Assembly (NCBI GenBank): GCA_947259975.1 | Contig: CAMYOD010000037.1 | Coordinates: 73,522 to 137,521, forward strand | Direction of reading: 5' to 3' | From: an uncultured Gammaproteobacteria bacterium | GTDB lineage: Bacteria > Pseudomonadota > Gammaproteobacteria > HyVt-429 | Length of the DNA: 64,000 nucleotides | Shown: positions 28,881 to 39,082 of the stretch, piece by piece | How the letters are laid out: each line of letters opens with the position of its first letter | How positions within the stretch are numbered: position 1 is the stretch's first letter | Position numbers and translations under genes: made by a program | The notes under the pieces: model-generated | What the model was told of the DNA's origin: nothing | Database searches by the model: none | The model's input: only the letters and a program-made list of their open reading frames with translations

Positions 28881-29288
28881 ATGGCAAAGAAAATCGAAGA
28901 TATCGAGGGTATCGGTCCTGCTCATGGCGCAAAGCTGCGCAAGGCCGGCATTAACTCGCCGGGCAAGTTGCTCACGGTCGGCGCTACCGCGAAGGGTCGC
29001 AAGGACCTGGCCGCCGAGACGGGCCTTAGCAGCAAGATCATTCTGCGCTGTGTCAACATGGCCGACCTGTTTCGTATCAAGGGCGTTGCCAGTCAGTATG
29101 CGGAATTACTCGAGGCCGCCGGCGTGGATACCGTGAAGGAACTGCGTACACGCAACGTGGGCAATCTGGTCGAAAAGATGCGTGCGACGAATATGCAAAA
29201 GCGCGTATGTCGCGTATGCCCGAGCGAGAAGTCCGTTAAGGCGTGGGTCGCGCAAGCCAAGACATTGGCACCTGTAGTAAGCTACTAA
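28881..29288 (+). CDS. DUF4332 helix-hairpin-helix protein
   Basis: A 135-residue protein with two helix-hairpin-helix-like halves: IEDIEGIGPAHGAKLRKAGINSPGKLL and FRIKGVASQYAELLEAAGVDTVKELRTRNVGNL. This pattern belongs to DUF4332, whose members are small and thought to bind DNA or nucleotides, but the function is unknown. A CRVC pair near residue 110 could bind metal. A strong hairpin follows the gene. Confidence 0.75.
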   Translation: MAKKIEDIEGIGPAHGAKLRKAGINSPGKLLTVGATAKGRKDLAAETGLSSKIILRCVNMADLFRIKGVASQYAELLEAAGVDTVKELRTRNVGNLVEKMRATNMQKRVCRVCPSEKSVKAWVAQAKTLAPVVSY

Positions 29289-29314
29289 TCCCGCCCGCGC
29301 ATGTGACAGCAAAG

Positions 29315-29348
29315 TCCACGTGGTCGCTATCCGGCCACGTGGATTCTT
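29315..29348 (+). terminator. Intrinsic terminator after the DUF4332 gene
   Basis: A perfect 9-bp stem, TCCACGTGG (29315-29323) and CCACGTGGA (29335-29343), is followed by TTCTT. The T-run is short but the position 27 bp after the stop fits a terminator. Confidence 0.55.
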
Positions 29349-29503
29349 GCGCTATCCTGTATGCGCGCCGGCTAACACCACGTTCCCGTTTCTTGCTACC
29401 CTAGCGCCACCGCGCTTTGCGGTCGACGTCGCGGCGGTCGTGTGCCCAGCAACATGACACTGCGTTTCTGCGGTTAGCCAGAAATCAGACAAGAGGATTC
29501 GGT

Positions 29504-30997
29504 ATGGCTGAAGATCATAAGATCCTGCTCGGGGGCACCGACGGTATTCAGGTCGAGATGTTGGCGAAAATGGGTAACCGGCACGGGATGATCTCGGGGG
29601 CGACCGGTTCCGGCAAGACAGTCTCCCTGCAGGTGCTGGCCGAGGGCTATTCGCGTCTCGGCGTGCCCGTGTTTATGGCCGACGTGAAAGGGGACCTGTC
29701 GGGTTTGGCCGCGGCTGGTAAGCCGCACGAGAAAATCGATGAGCGCCTGCGCACAATTGGAATCGACGACTACCAGCAACGCGGTTATCCGGTCGTGTTC
29801 TGGGATCTGTTCGGTAAGGCCGGACACCCCCTGCGCACGACGATCTCCGAACTGGGTCCTTTGTTGCTAGCCAACCAGCTCGAGTTGAATGATACGCAGG
29901 AAGGAGTGTTGTATGCCTGTTTCCGGATTGCCGACGATGACGGGCTGTTGCTTCTGGACTTGAAGGACTTGCGGTCCATGCTCAGCTGGATGGGCGAAAA
30001 TACCAAGGAGCTGCGCGGCGAGTACGGCAATATTTCTCCCGCCAGTATCGCCGCGATTCAGCGGGATTTATTGGTGCTCGAGGAACAGGGCGCGGAACAT
30101 TTTTTCGGTGAGCCCGCACTGAAACTCGAAGATATCATGATGGCCGATTTCTCCGGTAACGGCGTGATCAACATTCTCGACGTGACCCGCCTGGTGTCGT
30201 TCTCGCCCCGTCTCTACGGCACCTTTTTGCTGTGGCTGCTGTCGGAGTTATTCGAACAGTTGCCGGAAGTGGGTGATCCCGATCGTCCGAAGATGGTATT
30301 TTTCTTCGACGAGGCGCACTTGTTGTTCGATCGCGCATCGCAACCGCTGATCGACAAAATCGAGCAAGTCGTACGATTGATCCGCTCCAAAGGCGTAGGT
30401 GTGTATTTCATCAGCCAGAGCCCGTTGGACGTGCCCGATGAGGTCCTCGGGCAGCTGGGGCTGAAGATTCAGCACGTGTTGCGCGCCTTTACGCCGAAGG
30501 ACCGCAAGGCCATCAAGGCAGTTGCGGGGAACTTCCGCCCCAACCCCGATATCGACACGGAGACTGCGATCACGGAACTGGGTATCGGCGAAGCCCTGGT
30601 ATCGACCCTGGACGAGAAGGGCACGCCGAGCCGTGTCGAGCGCATCTTGATTCGGCCACCGGAGTCTCGCATGGGACCCCTCGACGAGACCGAGCGTACC
30701 GAGCGCGTGAGCCGGTCACCAATGCGCGGTCGTTACGACGAGCCCATTGACCGTGAGTCGGCCTACGAGCTACTCAAAAAGCGTGCCGAGCAGCAAAAAG
30801 AAGCGGCCGAGAAGGCCGCCAAAGAGGCGGAAGAAGTCAAGGCTCGTGAAGCACAGGAAAAGGCGGAGCGTCCCAAGGGTCGTCGTCGCCAGTCCGTGGT
30901 CGAAGCATTCGCGAAAAGTACCGCGCGGGCAATCGGCAGTCAGATTGGGCGCCGCATCGTCCGTGGAATCCTTGGCGGTATGCTCGGCGGCCGCTAG
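29504..30997 (+). CDS. HerA-like ATPase (DUF853)
   Basis: P-loop ATPase of the HerA/FtsK group, 497 residues. Walker A is SGATGSGKTVS (residues 31-41), Walker B is MVFFFDEAHLLFD, followed by the DUF853-type sensor/arginine region near YFISQSPLDVPDEVLGQLG. A charged coiled-coil tail (EQQKEAAEKAAKEAEEVKAREAQEKAE) ends in a basic, Gly-rich region. Start ATG 29504 follows AGAGGA. It is bacterially widespread and its role is uncharacterised. It is not next to a NurA nuclease gene. Confidence 0.85.
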   Translation: MAEDHKILLGGTDGIQVEMLAKMGNRHGMISGATGSGKTVSLQVLAEGYSRLGVPVFMADVKGDLSGLAAAGKPHEKIDERLRTIGIDDYQQRGYPVVFWDLFGKAGHPLRTTISELGPLLLANQLELNDTQEGVLYACFRIADDDGLLLLDLKDLRSMLSWMGENTKELRGEYGNISPASIAAIQRDLLVLEEQGAEHFFGEPALKLEDIMMADFSGNGVINILDVTRLVSFSPRLYGTFLLWLLSELFEQLPEVGDPDRPKMVFFFDEAHLLFDRASQPLIDKIEQVVRLIRSKGVGVYFISQSPLDVPDEVLGQLGLKIQHVLRAFTPKDRKAIKAVAGNFRPNPDIDTETAITELGIGEALVSTLDEKGTPSRVERILIRPPESRMGPLDETERTERVSRSPMRGRYDEPIDRESAYELLKKRAEQQKEAAEKAAKEAEEVKAREAQEKAERPKGRRRQSVVEAFAKSTARAIGSQIGRRIVRGILGGMLGGR

Positions 30998-31240
30998 GGC
31001 GCCTGCGCCGCAGCGTCAGGCCCGTTTCCCGATCTCCGGGCGGCACAGTCCGTGCGATAGTTGCGCCGTGCCACCAGGGTGTAGTGAAATACGGGCATAA
31101 GAATAATAATCTAGTTACCCATTTCGACTTTCAATCGCTTCCTTAGGAACTCGCCTGGGGCACGGCCGTGTTGTGCCCAGCGTGTCTCGCCGAGGATTGG
31201 TGACATGTGGCGCACACCGCGCCGCAATTGGTAAATTGCG

Positions 31241-32650
31241 ATGAGTGTCAAAATTCTTGCGGTAGATGACGACGCCGATCTGTTGGGCCTGCTGAACACG
31301 GTCCTGACCGGCGTCGGTTACGATGTCTCGACGGCCGACACACTTGCGGCAGCCCGCAAGCAATTTGGCAACGGCCTGCCGGATATCGTTTTGTGCGATC
31401 TTGTCTTGCCGGACGGCAGCGGCATGGATCTACTGCGCGAGATTCGTGCGAGTAACAGCCAGGCCAATGTCCTTGTGATGACCGCATACAGCTCGGTCAA
31501 GTCAGCCATTGAGGCGATGCGCGAGGGCGCCTATGACTATATCTCAAAGCCATTCGATGTCGATGAGCTTAAGCTCGTTGTTGCCAAGGCCTGTGAGCGT
31601 GGACGACTGGTTGAAGAAAATGTCTATCTGCGCAAGGAGGTCGAGCAGCGTTACAGTTTCTCCAATGTTGTCGGAAATAGTCCGGCGATGCAGGATATCT
31701 TCGATCTCGTGCGGCGGGTCGCCGGAATTCGGTCCACTGTCGTTATCGAGGGTGAGAGTGGTACGGGCAAGGAATTGATCGCACGGGCAATTCACTATGC
31801 CGGCCCGCGCGCGAAAAAACACTTTGTGTCGATAAATTGTGGCGCGCTTCCCGAGAATCTCTTGGAGAGCGAGCTTTTTGGGCATGAGCGGGGCGCATTT
31901 ACGGGGGCAGTTCGTGAGAAACCCGGGTTATTCCAGGAAGCGAACAAGGGCACGTTGTTCCTCGACGAAATCGGCGAGATGACACTCGCCACCCAGGTCA
32001 AACTACTGCGGGTATTGCAGGAAAAATGCGTCCGCAAGGTTGGCGGGAACCGTGAAGAGCCTATCGACGTACGTATTGTCGCGGCGACCAATCGGGACCT
32101 GCGGGAAATGGTCGAGAGTGGTGAATTTCGCGAGGACCTCTATTACCGCATTAACGTCATTCCCATGCGACTGCCGCCCTTGCGGCACCGACGCGAAGAC
32201 ATCCCATTATTGGTCGATCATTTTCTGCATAAGTGCAGTAAAGCCATAGGTATCGTGCAAAAACAGATTCATCGTAATGCATTGCGTGTGCTTGAGGCCT
32301 ACCCGTGGCCGGGTAACGTGCGTGAACTTGAAAATGTGATCGAGCGTTCGGTTGCACTGTGCGCCGATGAGACGATCACGGCAGACACTTTACCGGCCTA
32401 TCTTGTCACTCCCGGACATCAGGCCACGGATTGGATCTCGTTGCCGCCTGACGGCCTTATGCTTGAGGATTTTATCGATAAGGCGCGCGCGCAGTTGATT
32501 GCGCAGGCGCTCGAACGAACGCGGGGCGTCCAGACCAAAGCGGCGTCGCTTTTGGGGATGAGTTTGCGATCATTCCGCTATTATGCAAAGAAGGCCGGCG
32601 GTGCGGCGTCGCCGCCGGATTCCGACGATGATGAGGTGGCCAATGGTTGA
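31241..32650 (+). CDS. Sigma-54-dependent response regulator (NtrC/PilR type)
   Basis: A 469-residue transcription activator. The receiver domain has the phosphoacceptor Asp53 ([12 protein letters not shown]) and the DDD acid pocket; the AAA+ domain has GESGTGKE, the sigma-54-contacting GAFTGA and DEIGEM; a Fis-type C-terminal helix-turn-helix with [21 protein letters not shown] follows. It has no histidine kinase gene on either side, and no sigma-54 promoter was seen upstream. The start at ATG 31241 gives the standard [11 protein letters not shown]. tsaB begins 9 bp later. Confidence 0.92.
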   Translation: MSVKILAVDDDADLLGLLNTVLTGVGYDVSTADTLAAARKQFGNGLPDIVLCDLVLPDGSGMDLLREIRASNSQANVLVMTAYSSVKSAIEAMREGAYDYISKPFDVDELKLVVAKACERGRLVEENVYLRKEVEQRYSFSNVVGNSPAMQDIFDLVRRVAGIRSTVVIEGESGTGKELIARAIHYAGPRAKKHFVSINCGALPENLLESELFGHERGAFTGAVREKPGLFQEANKGTLFLDEIGEMTLATQVKLLRVLQEKCVRKVGGNREEPIDVRIVAATNRDLREMVESGEFREDLYYRINVIPMRLPPLRHRREDIPLLVDHFLHKCSKAIGIVQKQIHRNALRVLEAYPWPGNVRELENVIERSVALCADETITADTLPAYLVTPGHQATDWISLPPDGLMLEDFIDKARAQLIAQALERTRGVQTKAASLLGMSLRSFRYYAKKAGGAASPPDSDDDEVANG

Positions 32651-32659
32651 GGTGGTGAA

Positions 32660-33355
32660 TTGAAATTGCTCGCCTTCGATACGTCGACGGAAGCGTGTTC
32701 AGTTGCCCTCTGGGTCGATGGAGAGATCTGCGAGTATGCGGAACAGGTGGGTCAGCGGCATTCGTTACGCCTGCTGCCCATGCTGGAGGAGGCGCTCGCT
32801 AACGCCGGTCTGCGGCTGTCGCAAATGGATGCGCTGGCATTCGGGCAAGGACCCGGATCATTTACCAGTCTGCGCATTGGCGCCGGTATCGCCCAGGGGC
32901 TGGCGTTCGGCGCGGCACTACCGGTCGTACCGGTATCTTCATTGGCGGCGCTGGCACAAGGTCAGGCAGCGCACCGCGTGCTTGCCGCGTTCGATGCGCG
33001 CATGGCACAAGTCTATGCCGCTGCCTATGTGCGCGCTGCGAGCGGCCTCATGGAACTGCAGGGCCGCGAAGAGGTCTGCGCGCCGGCGCAGATCTCGCTA
33101 CCGGATGGCGACGGCTGGATCGGCGTCGGCAGCGGCTGGAATCAATACCGCGATGAGCTGTTCGCTGCCGCCGCCGGCCGCGTGGCCGAGTGGGTGCCGG
33201 ATCAATACCCCGGCGCCGGGGATGTGGCCGTGTTGGCGGTCGAGCGGCTGCGTGCCGGACACGGGGTTTCACCGACGCATGCGGTACCGGAATATCTGCG
33301 CAATCGGGTGGCAGACAAACCCGCTTCGACACCCGGTTCGCGGAGTCCATCCTAG
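32660..33355 (+). CDS. tsaB: tRNA threonylcarbamoyladenosine biosynthesis protein TsaB
   Basis: Partner of TsaD in t6A modification of tRNA. The 231-residue ASKHA-fold protein has LAFDTSTEACSVAL at the N-terminus and FGQGPGSFTSLRIGAGIAQGLAFG. The start is TTG at 32660. It overlaps the CorB-like gene by 4 bp at its 3' end, convergent. rimI, its usual partner, is at 5577. Confidence 0.92.
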   Translation: MKLLAFDTSTEACSVALWVDGEICEYAEQVGQRHSLRLLPMLEEALANAGLRLSQMDALAFGQGPGSFTSLRIGAGIAQGLAFGAALPVVPVSSLAALAQGQAAHRVLAAFDARMAQVYAAAYVRAASGLMELQGREEVCAPAQISLPDGDGWIGVGSGWNQYRDELFAAAAGRVAEWVPDQYPGAGDVAVLAVERLRAGHGVSPTHAVPEYLRNRVADKPASTPGSRSPS

Positions 33356-34635
33356 TTGGATTCAGCGTCTGATTCCGCTTCGACTTTGTTGGGATTGATA
33401 CGCGCACGGGTCACCGCCGTACCCCTGGTCTGAATGATTTCCAGCGGATAGCCGGCAAGCAGGAGGCTGGTACCGGGCTCCGGGATCTCCTCCATATACT
33501 CGAGAATTAACCCATTTAAGGTCTTCGGTCCGTCGGTCGGTAAATCCCAGCCCGTTTTCCGATTGAGCTCGCGAATATTGCTCGCGCCGTCCACGATAAA
33601 GGTGCCGTCCGGCTCGGTAACGATGTCGGCGGCGGCACCCGGCGCCTGAGTCGTGAATTCGCCGACGATTTCCTCGAGAATTTCTTCTACAGTCACAATA
33701 CCTTTCAGGTCGCCATACTCATCGACGACGAGACCAAAACGGCGTCTTTCGCTTTGTAGCCTTAACAGCAACGTGGTTACCGGCGTGCCCTCCGGGACAA
33801 AATAGGGTGCGCGCATAATCTTGCCCAATGCGTCCTTGTCGAACTCGCTGCCGCGACTCTGGTGCAATACCTTACGAATGTGTAAAACACCGACGATATT
33901 GTCGAGGCTGCCCTGATAGACCGGCAGTCGCGTATGATGGCTGGTCGCGAGTTGGCTCACGATATCCTCCCAGTCATCGTCAAGATCGATCGCCTCGATC
34001 GCCGAGCGCGGCACCATTACGTCATCTACGGTAATTTTTTCGAGGTCGAGAATCCTCAGCAACATGGATTGGTGCGATTTGGGAATGCGCGTACCCGTCT
34101 CCCGTACTACGGCGCGGAGTTCCTCGATGCTGGGCTGATCGGTCTTTGCGCCGACCGAGACCCCGAATAGCCGCAAAAAACCGTTCGCGATCGCATTGGT
34201 CATCCATACGATCGGATACAGGATGGTCAGCAAGGGCCGCAGTATGTATGCGGCCGGCAGTGCGATGCGTTCGGGATAAAGCACCGCCACGGTCTTCGGG
34301 GCGACTTCCGCAAAGATCAGCACCACGATGACCAACAGGGCGGTGGCGATTGCGACCGCCGGTTCGCCGTAAAGCTTCAGTGCGGCGATCGTCGCCAGCG
34401 CCGAGGCGCCCAGGTTTGCCGCGTTGTTACCGAGAAGAATGACGCCAAGGAGTCGATCCGGACGCTCGAGCAACTGCGACGCCAAACGCGCACCGAAGTG
34501 CCCGGATTCGGCAAGATGCCGAAGCCGATAGCGATTCAGCGCCATCATCGCGGTTTCGGAGGAAGAGAAAAAGCTCGAAAGAAAAATCAGAAAGATAAGC
34601 GCGCCAAGTAGGCCGCCTATCGGGATGTCGTCCAA
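33352..34635 (-). CDS. Hemolysin-related / CorB-like CBS-domain membrane protein
   Basis: 427-residue CNNM/CorC family membrane protein: four hydrophobic segments of the DUF21 domain (FFSSSETAMMALNRYRLRHL), two CBS domains in the middle (VPRSAIEAIDLDD and the LVVDEYGDLKGIVTVEEILEEIVGE segment), and a C-terminal CorC_HlyC domain. It resembles E. coli YfjD/CorB, linked to Mg2+/Co2+ handling. The start is TTG 34635. In E. coli yfjD lies beside ypjD and ffh; here 4.7 kb of other sequence separates it from ypjD. Confidence 0.87.
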   Translation of the reverse strand: MDDIPIGGLLGALIFLIFLSSFFSSSETAMMALNRYRLRHLAESGHFGARLASQLLERPDRLLGVILLGNNAANLGASALATIAALKLYGEPAVAIATALLVIVVLIFAEVAPKTVAVLYPERIALPAAYILRPLLTILYPIVWMTNAIANGFLRLFGVSVGAKTDQPSIEELRAVVRETGTRIPKSHQSMLLRILDLEKITVDDVMVPRSAIEAIDLDDDWEDIVSQLATSHHTRLPVYQGSLDNIVGVLHIRKVLHQSRGSEFDKDALGKIMRAPYFVPEGTPVTTLLLRLQSERRRFGLVVDEYGDLKGIVTVEEILEEIVGEFTTQAPGAAADIVTEPDGTFIVDGASNIRELNRKTGWDLPTDGPKTLNGLILEYMEEIPEPGTSLLLAGYPLEIIQTRGTAVTRARINPNKVEAESDAESN

Positions 34636-34743
34636 AACGGAGGTTGCCTCGAAAGCAGTGATCCAGACTTGATTATAGGCTTAGCCGATGCACGAATCCA
34701 TCGCGTATGGCAGTGATTCAGTTTCTGGTTGACGTCGGCTGCG

Positions 34744-34810
34744 GCCTCGCCAAGCGTCGCGATTCGAACGCCACGGGGAAGTGGCGCGAGATCAAGCGCG
34801 GCGGGTGTCC
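34744..34810 (-). repeat. Intergenic hairpin repeat, shortened copy E
   Basis: On the minus strand this reads GCGCTTGATCTCGCGCCAC-TTCCCC-GTGGCGTTCGAATCGCGA then jumps directly to CGCTTGGCGAGGC, lacking the second hairpin of copy B. Another decayed half copy (GCCACTACCTCGCCCGTGGC) may lie at about 34840-34875. These are the only recognisable contents of the 355-bp gap 34636-34990. Confidence 0.55.
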
Positions 34811-34990
34811 AGGCGACGCGAGACCAGCGGACAGACTAAGCCACTACCTCGCCCGTGGCTCGCTTGCATCGCAGTTAGGGATACGTTAGTTTGCTTCGGT
34901 CCCGGTACCAGCACACCAACACGTAGACCCCAAAGAAGTCGACTGCGTTGAATCTCCGGCATAAACATCTGTTCATAATCCGCACCACCC

Positions 34991-37174
34991 ATGTCTGAGG
35001 GTCGGCCATCAGTAGCGCAGGTTGATGCGCCCGAGAGCTGGGTGCGGCGGCTACTCCCATCCCTCGAATGGATCGGTGAACTTCGTAACACCAAGACGTT
35101 ACGGGCCGATGTCATTGCTGGTGTCACGGTGGCATTGGTACTGATTCCCCAGTCCATGGCCTACGCCCAACTTGCAGGGCTGCCAGCTTACTACGGTCTT
35201 TACGCCGCCTTTCTCCCGCCCATCGTCGCGGCTCTGTTCGGTTCATCCCGACAATTACAGACCGGCCCGGTGGCCATTGTCTCGATCATGACGGCGGCGG
35301 CGCTGGAACCAATTGCCACCGCGGGCAGTGGGAGTTTCGTGGCCTACGCGATCATGCTCGCGGTAATGGTCGGCTTATTCGAACTCGCGCTTGGGCTGCT
35401 GCGCCTTGGTGCCCTGGTGAACTTCCTGGCGCATCCGGTGATATCCGGATTCACCAACGCCGCAGCAATCATCATTGCTACGTCCCAGCTCGACAAGATT
35501 TTCGGCGTACGCGCGGAAAAAGGTGCGCAGTACTATGAGACGATATCGAATACGGTCGTGGCGATCACACGCGACACGCATTGGCTCACGTTTGCCATCG
35601 GTGCACTGGCATTCGCTATCATCATCATCGTACGTAAGATAAATCCGCGCGCGCCGAATGTACTCATCGCCGTTGTCGTTACCACATTGCTGTCCTACGC
35701 TGTCGAATTCGAGAAACTTCGCGAGCTGCGTCTTGACCAGATTGAAAATCCGATCGTGCGTGAAGTGATCACCGATATTGTCGCGATGAACAAGGCCGTT
35801 GATGAGCTTGATGAACGGGTAGAAAAGGCACGCGCGGGCCTGGCAGAGGCGGAACGCAGTCACGGTGCCGCCGATACTCGCACGCTGATCGCGCGCGATC
35901 ATCTTGCGTCGCTGGAGACGAAACTTGTCACTACCAGCGAAGAGGCGCGCGCCGGACGTAGCGAATTGCAGTATCTGCGGTTCCGTTTCGTGCCCGGCGA
36001 CAGTCCCGACAAGGATCGCTATTTTCTCATGCGGGAAGTGCCGGAAAATGTGCAGATCGACGGCAATGTCTGGCGTTTCAGTAGTATTGAAGCGGATGGC
36101 AGGCTGATTGTGAATGGCGGTGGCAAGGTGGTGGGTGCAATTCCTGCCGGTCTGCCCAAGCCCAAGATGCCAACGCTCGACTTCGGTGTAATCGCGCAGC
36201 TGCTGCCCGCCGCAATCACCATTGCGTTACTCGGATTCATGGAGGCGATCTCTATCGCCAAGGCGATGGCGACGCGCACACGACAGCGAATCGATTCGAA
36301 TCAGGAACTCATCGGCCAGGGTCTCGCTAATATCCTTGGTGGCCTGTTTCAGAGTTACCCCGTGTCCGGCTCATTTTCCCGCTCCGCCGTGAATCTCGGC
36401 GCCGGTGCCGTGACCGGATTTTCGTCCGTGGTGACCGGATTGATCGTGGTCGTGGCGTTGTTGGCATTCACGCCACTGCTCTACCATTTGCCGCAGGCCA
36501 CCCTGGCCGCGGTGATTATGATGGCCGTCATCGGGCTGGTTAATCTGCGCGTGTTCCTCACCGCCTGGCGGGCTCATCCCCATGACGGACTCGTGGCCGT
36601 GGTGACCTTCGCCCTGACGCTGCTTATGGCGCCGCATCTGGATTACGGTATTCTCATCGGCGCTGGCCTGGCCCTTGGCCTGTACCTGTTTCGCACCATG
36701 AAGCCCCGGGTCGCGGTACTCGGCCGGCATCCCGACGGCGGTTTGCGTGATGCCGAAATGTACGATCTCGAGACCTGCAAGAACATCTCCATGATCCGGT
36801 TCGACGGCTCCTTGTACTTCGCGAACATTGGCCATTTCGAAGATAAGCTACTCGAGCGCGTTGCGAAGAAGCCGGAACTCAAGTACGTGATCGTCGACGC
36901 GGAAGGTATCAATCAGATCGACTCATCCGGCGCGGAGGCATTGCATGATTTGACGGAGCGCTTGCGTGATGCCGGTATGGACGTTTACCTGACGCAGGTG
37001 AAGACGCAGATCATGGACATCCTGGAACGCACCGGTTTCGCCGACTTTGTCGGTCGCGAGCATTTCTTTCGCACCGAAGACCAGGCACTGCGCCATGTCT
37101 GGGACAAGCTGGGTGAAGATCACGCCCAACATTGCCCGCTCAATCCGCATCGTATTGTCACCGACGATACTTGA
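34991..37174 (+). CDS. SulP family anion (sulfate) permease with STAS domain
   Basis: Membrane transporter of 727 residues. The N-terminal half carries SulP signatures (LIPQSMAYAQLAGLPAYYGLY near residue 52, and GSSRQLQTGPVAIVS). The C-terminal STAS domain (about 590-705) shows IDSSGAEAL. Unusually, about 135 extra residues (approx. 241-377) with a charged coiled-coil-like stretch (DELDERVEKARAGLAEAERS) lie between transmembrane segments, before LPKPKMPTLDFG. Most bacterial SulP proteins are shorter, about 550-600 residues. Convergent with the next gene. Confidence 0.88.
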   Translation: MSEGRPSVAQVDAPESWVRRLLPSLEWIGELRNTKTLRADVIAGVTVALVLIPQSMAYAQLAGLPAYYGLYAAFLPPIVAALFGSSRQLQTGPVAIVSIMTAAALEPIATAGSGSFVAYAIMLAVMVGLFELALGLLRLGALVNFLAHPVISGFTNAAAIIIATSQLDKIFGVRAEKGAQYYETISNTVVAITRDTHWLTFAIGALAFAIIIIVRKINPRAPNVLIAVVVTTLLSYAVEFEKLRELRLDQIENPIVREVITDIVAMNKAVDELDERVEKARAGLAEAERSHGAADTRTLIARDHLASLETKLVTTSEEARAGRSELQYLRFRFVPGDSPDKDRYFLMREVPENVQIDGNVWRFSSIEADGRLIVNGGGKVVGAIPAGLPKPKMPTLDFGVIAQLLPAAITIALLGFMEAISIAKAMATRTRQRIDSNQELIGQGLANILGGLFQSYPVSGSFSRSAVNLGAGAVTGFSSVVTGLIVVVALLAFTPLLYHLPQATLAAVIMMAVIGLVNLRVFLTAWRAHPHDGLVAVVTFALTLLMAPHLDYGILIGAGLALGLYLFRTMKPRVAVLGRHPDGGLRDAEMYDLETCKNISMIRFDGSLYFANIGHFEDKLLERVAKKPELKYVIVDAEGINQIDSSGAEALHDLTERLRDAGMDVYLTQVKTQIMDILERTGFADFVGREHFFRTEDQALRHVWDKLGEDHAQHCPLNPHRIVTDDT

Positions 37175-37237
37175 CCCCGGTACATCGGATGGACCCGCTT
37201 GCCCGTACGCGACGACATGTCGCTGCTCCGTTCCGTA

Positions 37238-39082
37238 TCAATAGAACAGGGTCAGCATAAGCATCAGTATCGCCAGAAACAGAACGCTCATGATGCCGCC
37301 GGCGCGCAGAAAATCCGCGTTGCGATAACCGCCAGCACCCATGATCAGGGCATTCACCTGATGGGTCGGCAGAATAAACGAGTTCGATGTGGCCAGGGCT
37401 ACCACCAGGGCGAAAATGCGCGGATCGGCACCTGCGCCGATGGCGATGTTGACCGCCAACGGTACCAGCAGTACCGTGGCGCCCACGTTCGACATCACCA
37501 GCGAAAAGCCGGTCGCGAGGACCGCCACGACGAGTAACAACACCCAGTTCGCGACGTCACCCATTGCGCTGACCACGTTGTGCGCGATCCATGCGGCGGT
37601 GCCGCTTTGATCCACGGCAATTCCCAGCGGGATCAGGCCGGCAAGCAGAAATACCGTGCGCCAGTCCACGGACCGATATGCTTCGTCAATGCGCAATACG
37701 CCGCTGACGACCATGCCGATGGCGCCGGTCATGAATGCCACGGACAGGCGCAAGTCCGAAAACAGCACCAGTCCGATAGAAACCGCGAAGAACAGCACCG
37801 ACCACCTGATCTTTTCGGGCCGCATATCGAGATCCTGGCGCGGATAGTCGGTGACGACGATGAAATCGTCATCCTGGTCTAACAGCTTGAGATGGTCCCA
37901 ACGGCTGTGCAGTAGCAGTGCGTCGCCGGACTGCAGCTCCACGTCCGAGATGTGCTCGGTGATGGCCTCGTTACCGCGGTAGATCGCCAGTACCGCGGCC
38001 TTGTAGCGTTTGCGGAACTGCAACTCGCGGGTGGTCTTGCCGATGAGGGACGAACGTGGTGCGACAATGACTTCAGAGATTCCTGCCTGGGCCGGTGAAA
38101 GCGCCTCGGCAAAGTCGCTCAGGGTCGACTTCAAGTCGAGTTTGAATTGCTCGGCGAAGCGTCGCATCACTTCTTCTTCCGCCATGAATGCCAGTTTATC
38201 CCCGGCCCTGAATTCGGTATCCGGTGGTGGCGCTAGACGCATCTCACCCTCGCGCAGCAGGCCGATCATGTTGAGCTGGTAGCCGGAGTGCTGGCGAACA
38301 TAATTAAGCGTCCGGCCATCCAGTTCACTCTCCGGCGGGATGACCGCGGCGAAGACGTCGCCCTTGATGAGATAGGTGTCGGAAAGGAACCGCATCGTGT
38401 TGGTGGTCTTCGGCTCGGTGACCGATGAGCGCGGCAGCACGAAGCGGCCGAAGACAATGAAATACAAAATCCCTGCGGCAATCAGTGCGAGACCGATCGG
38501 GGTCACGTCGAACAGATGAAACTCCTCCATCTTGTCCACGCCCGCGGGCAGGTGCTTGTTGGCGGACTGGATCAGGTCGTTCAGCAGGATCAGGGGGCTG
38601 GACCCGACCAGGGTCACGGTGCCGCCGAGGATCGCACAGAAGCCCATGGGCATCAGGAGTCGGGTCAGCGGCAGGCCGGTGCGTGTGGAGATACGCTTGA
38701 CCGCCGGCAGGAACAGGGCCGCCGCGCCGATGTTCTGCATGAAGCTGGAGATGATGCCCACGGAGCCCGAAATGAGCGCGATCAGCCGGCTCTCGGTATT
38801 CCCGGCGAAACGCATGATGGGCTGCGCAATGCGGTTCATCACGCCGGTCTTGTCGAGGCCGGCGCCGATAATCATGACGGCGATAATGGAAATGACCGCA
38901 TTACTGGCAAAGCCGGAGAACACCTGGTCGCCGCTGACGAGACCGAACAGGCCGAGCAGTACCATGATGATAATGGCGGTGACGTCGACACGGACGAGTT
39001 CGGAGACGAACAGAAAGACGGTCAGGCCGAGCACGGCCATGACCCAGGCCATATCTGCGGTAAAGCTGATCGATTCGGTCAT
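37238..39082 (-). CDS. SLC13/DASS-family anion permease with TrkA-C domains
   Basis: A 614-residue membrane protein of the divalent anion:Na+ symporter family (SLC13). It has many hydrophobic helices and SFMQNIGAAALFLPAV, TLVGSSPLILLNDLI and NVGATVLLVPLAV motifs, with two TrkA-C (RCK_C-like) domains in the middle cytoplasmic part (about 215-280 and 305-375). Members move sulfate or dicarboxylates. Start ATG 39082 fits the hydrophobic N-terminus; the frame extends uselessly to 39166. It is convergent with the SulP gene, and both could serve sulfate uptake. Confidence 0.88.
   Translation of the reverse strand: MTESISFTADMAWVMAVLGLTVFLFVSELVRVDVTAIIIMVLLGLFGLVSGDQVFSGFASNAVISIIAVMIIGAGLDKTGVMNRIAQPIMRFAGNTESRLIALISGSVGIISSFMQNIGAAALFLPAVKRISTRTGLPLTRLLMPMGFCAILGGTVTLVGSSPLILLNDLIQSANKHLPAGVDKMEEFHLFDVTPIGLALIAAGILYFIVFGRFVLPRSSVTEPKTTNTMRFLSDTYLIKGDVFAAVIPPESELDGRTLNYVRQHSGYQLNMIGLLREGEMRLAPPPDTEFRAGDKLAFMAEEEVMRRFAEQFKLDLKSTLSDFAEALSPAQAGISEVIVAPRSSLIGKTTRELQFRKRYKAAVLAIYRGNEAITEHISDVELQSGDALLLHSRWDHLKLLDQDDDFIVVTDYPRQDLDMRPEKIRWSVLFFAVSIGLVLFSDLRLSVAFMTGAIGMVVSGVLRIDEAYRSVDWRTVFLLAGLIPLGIAVDQSGTAAWIAHNVVSAMGDVANWVLLLVVAVLATGFSLVMSNVGATVLLVPLAVNIAIGAGADPRIFALVVALATSNSFILPTHQVNALIMGAGGYRNADFLRAGGIMSVLFLAILMLMLTLFY

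Noticed and set aside
31150-31175. Sigma-54 promoter before the response regulator
   Set aside because: GGGGCACGGCCGTGTTGTGCC has GG and GC elements but with the wrong spacing (two extra bases).
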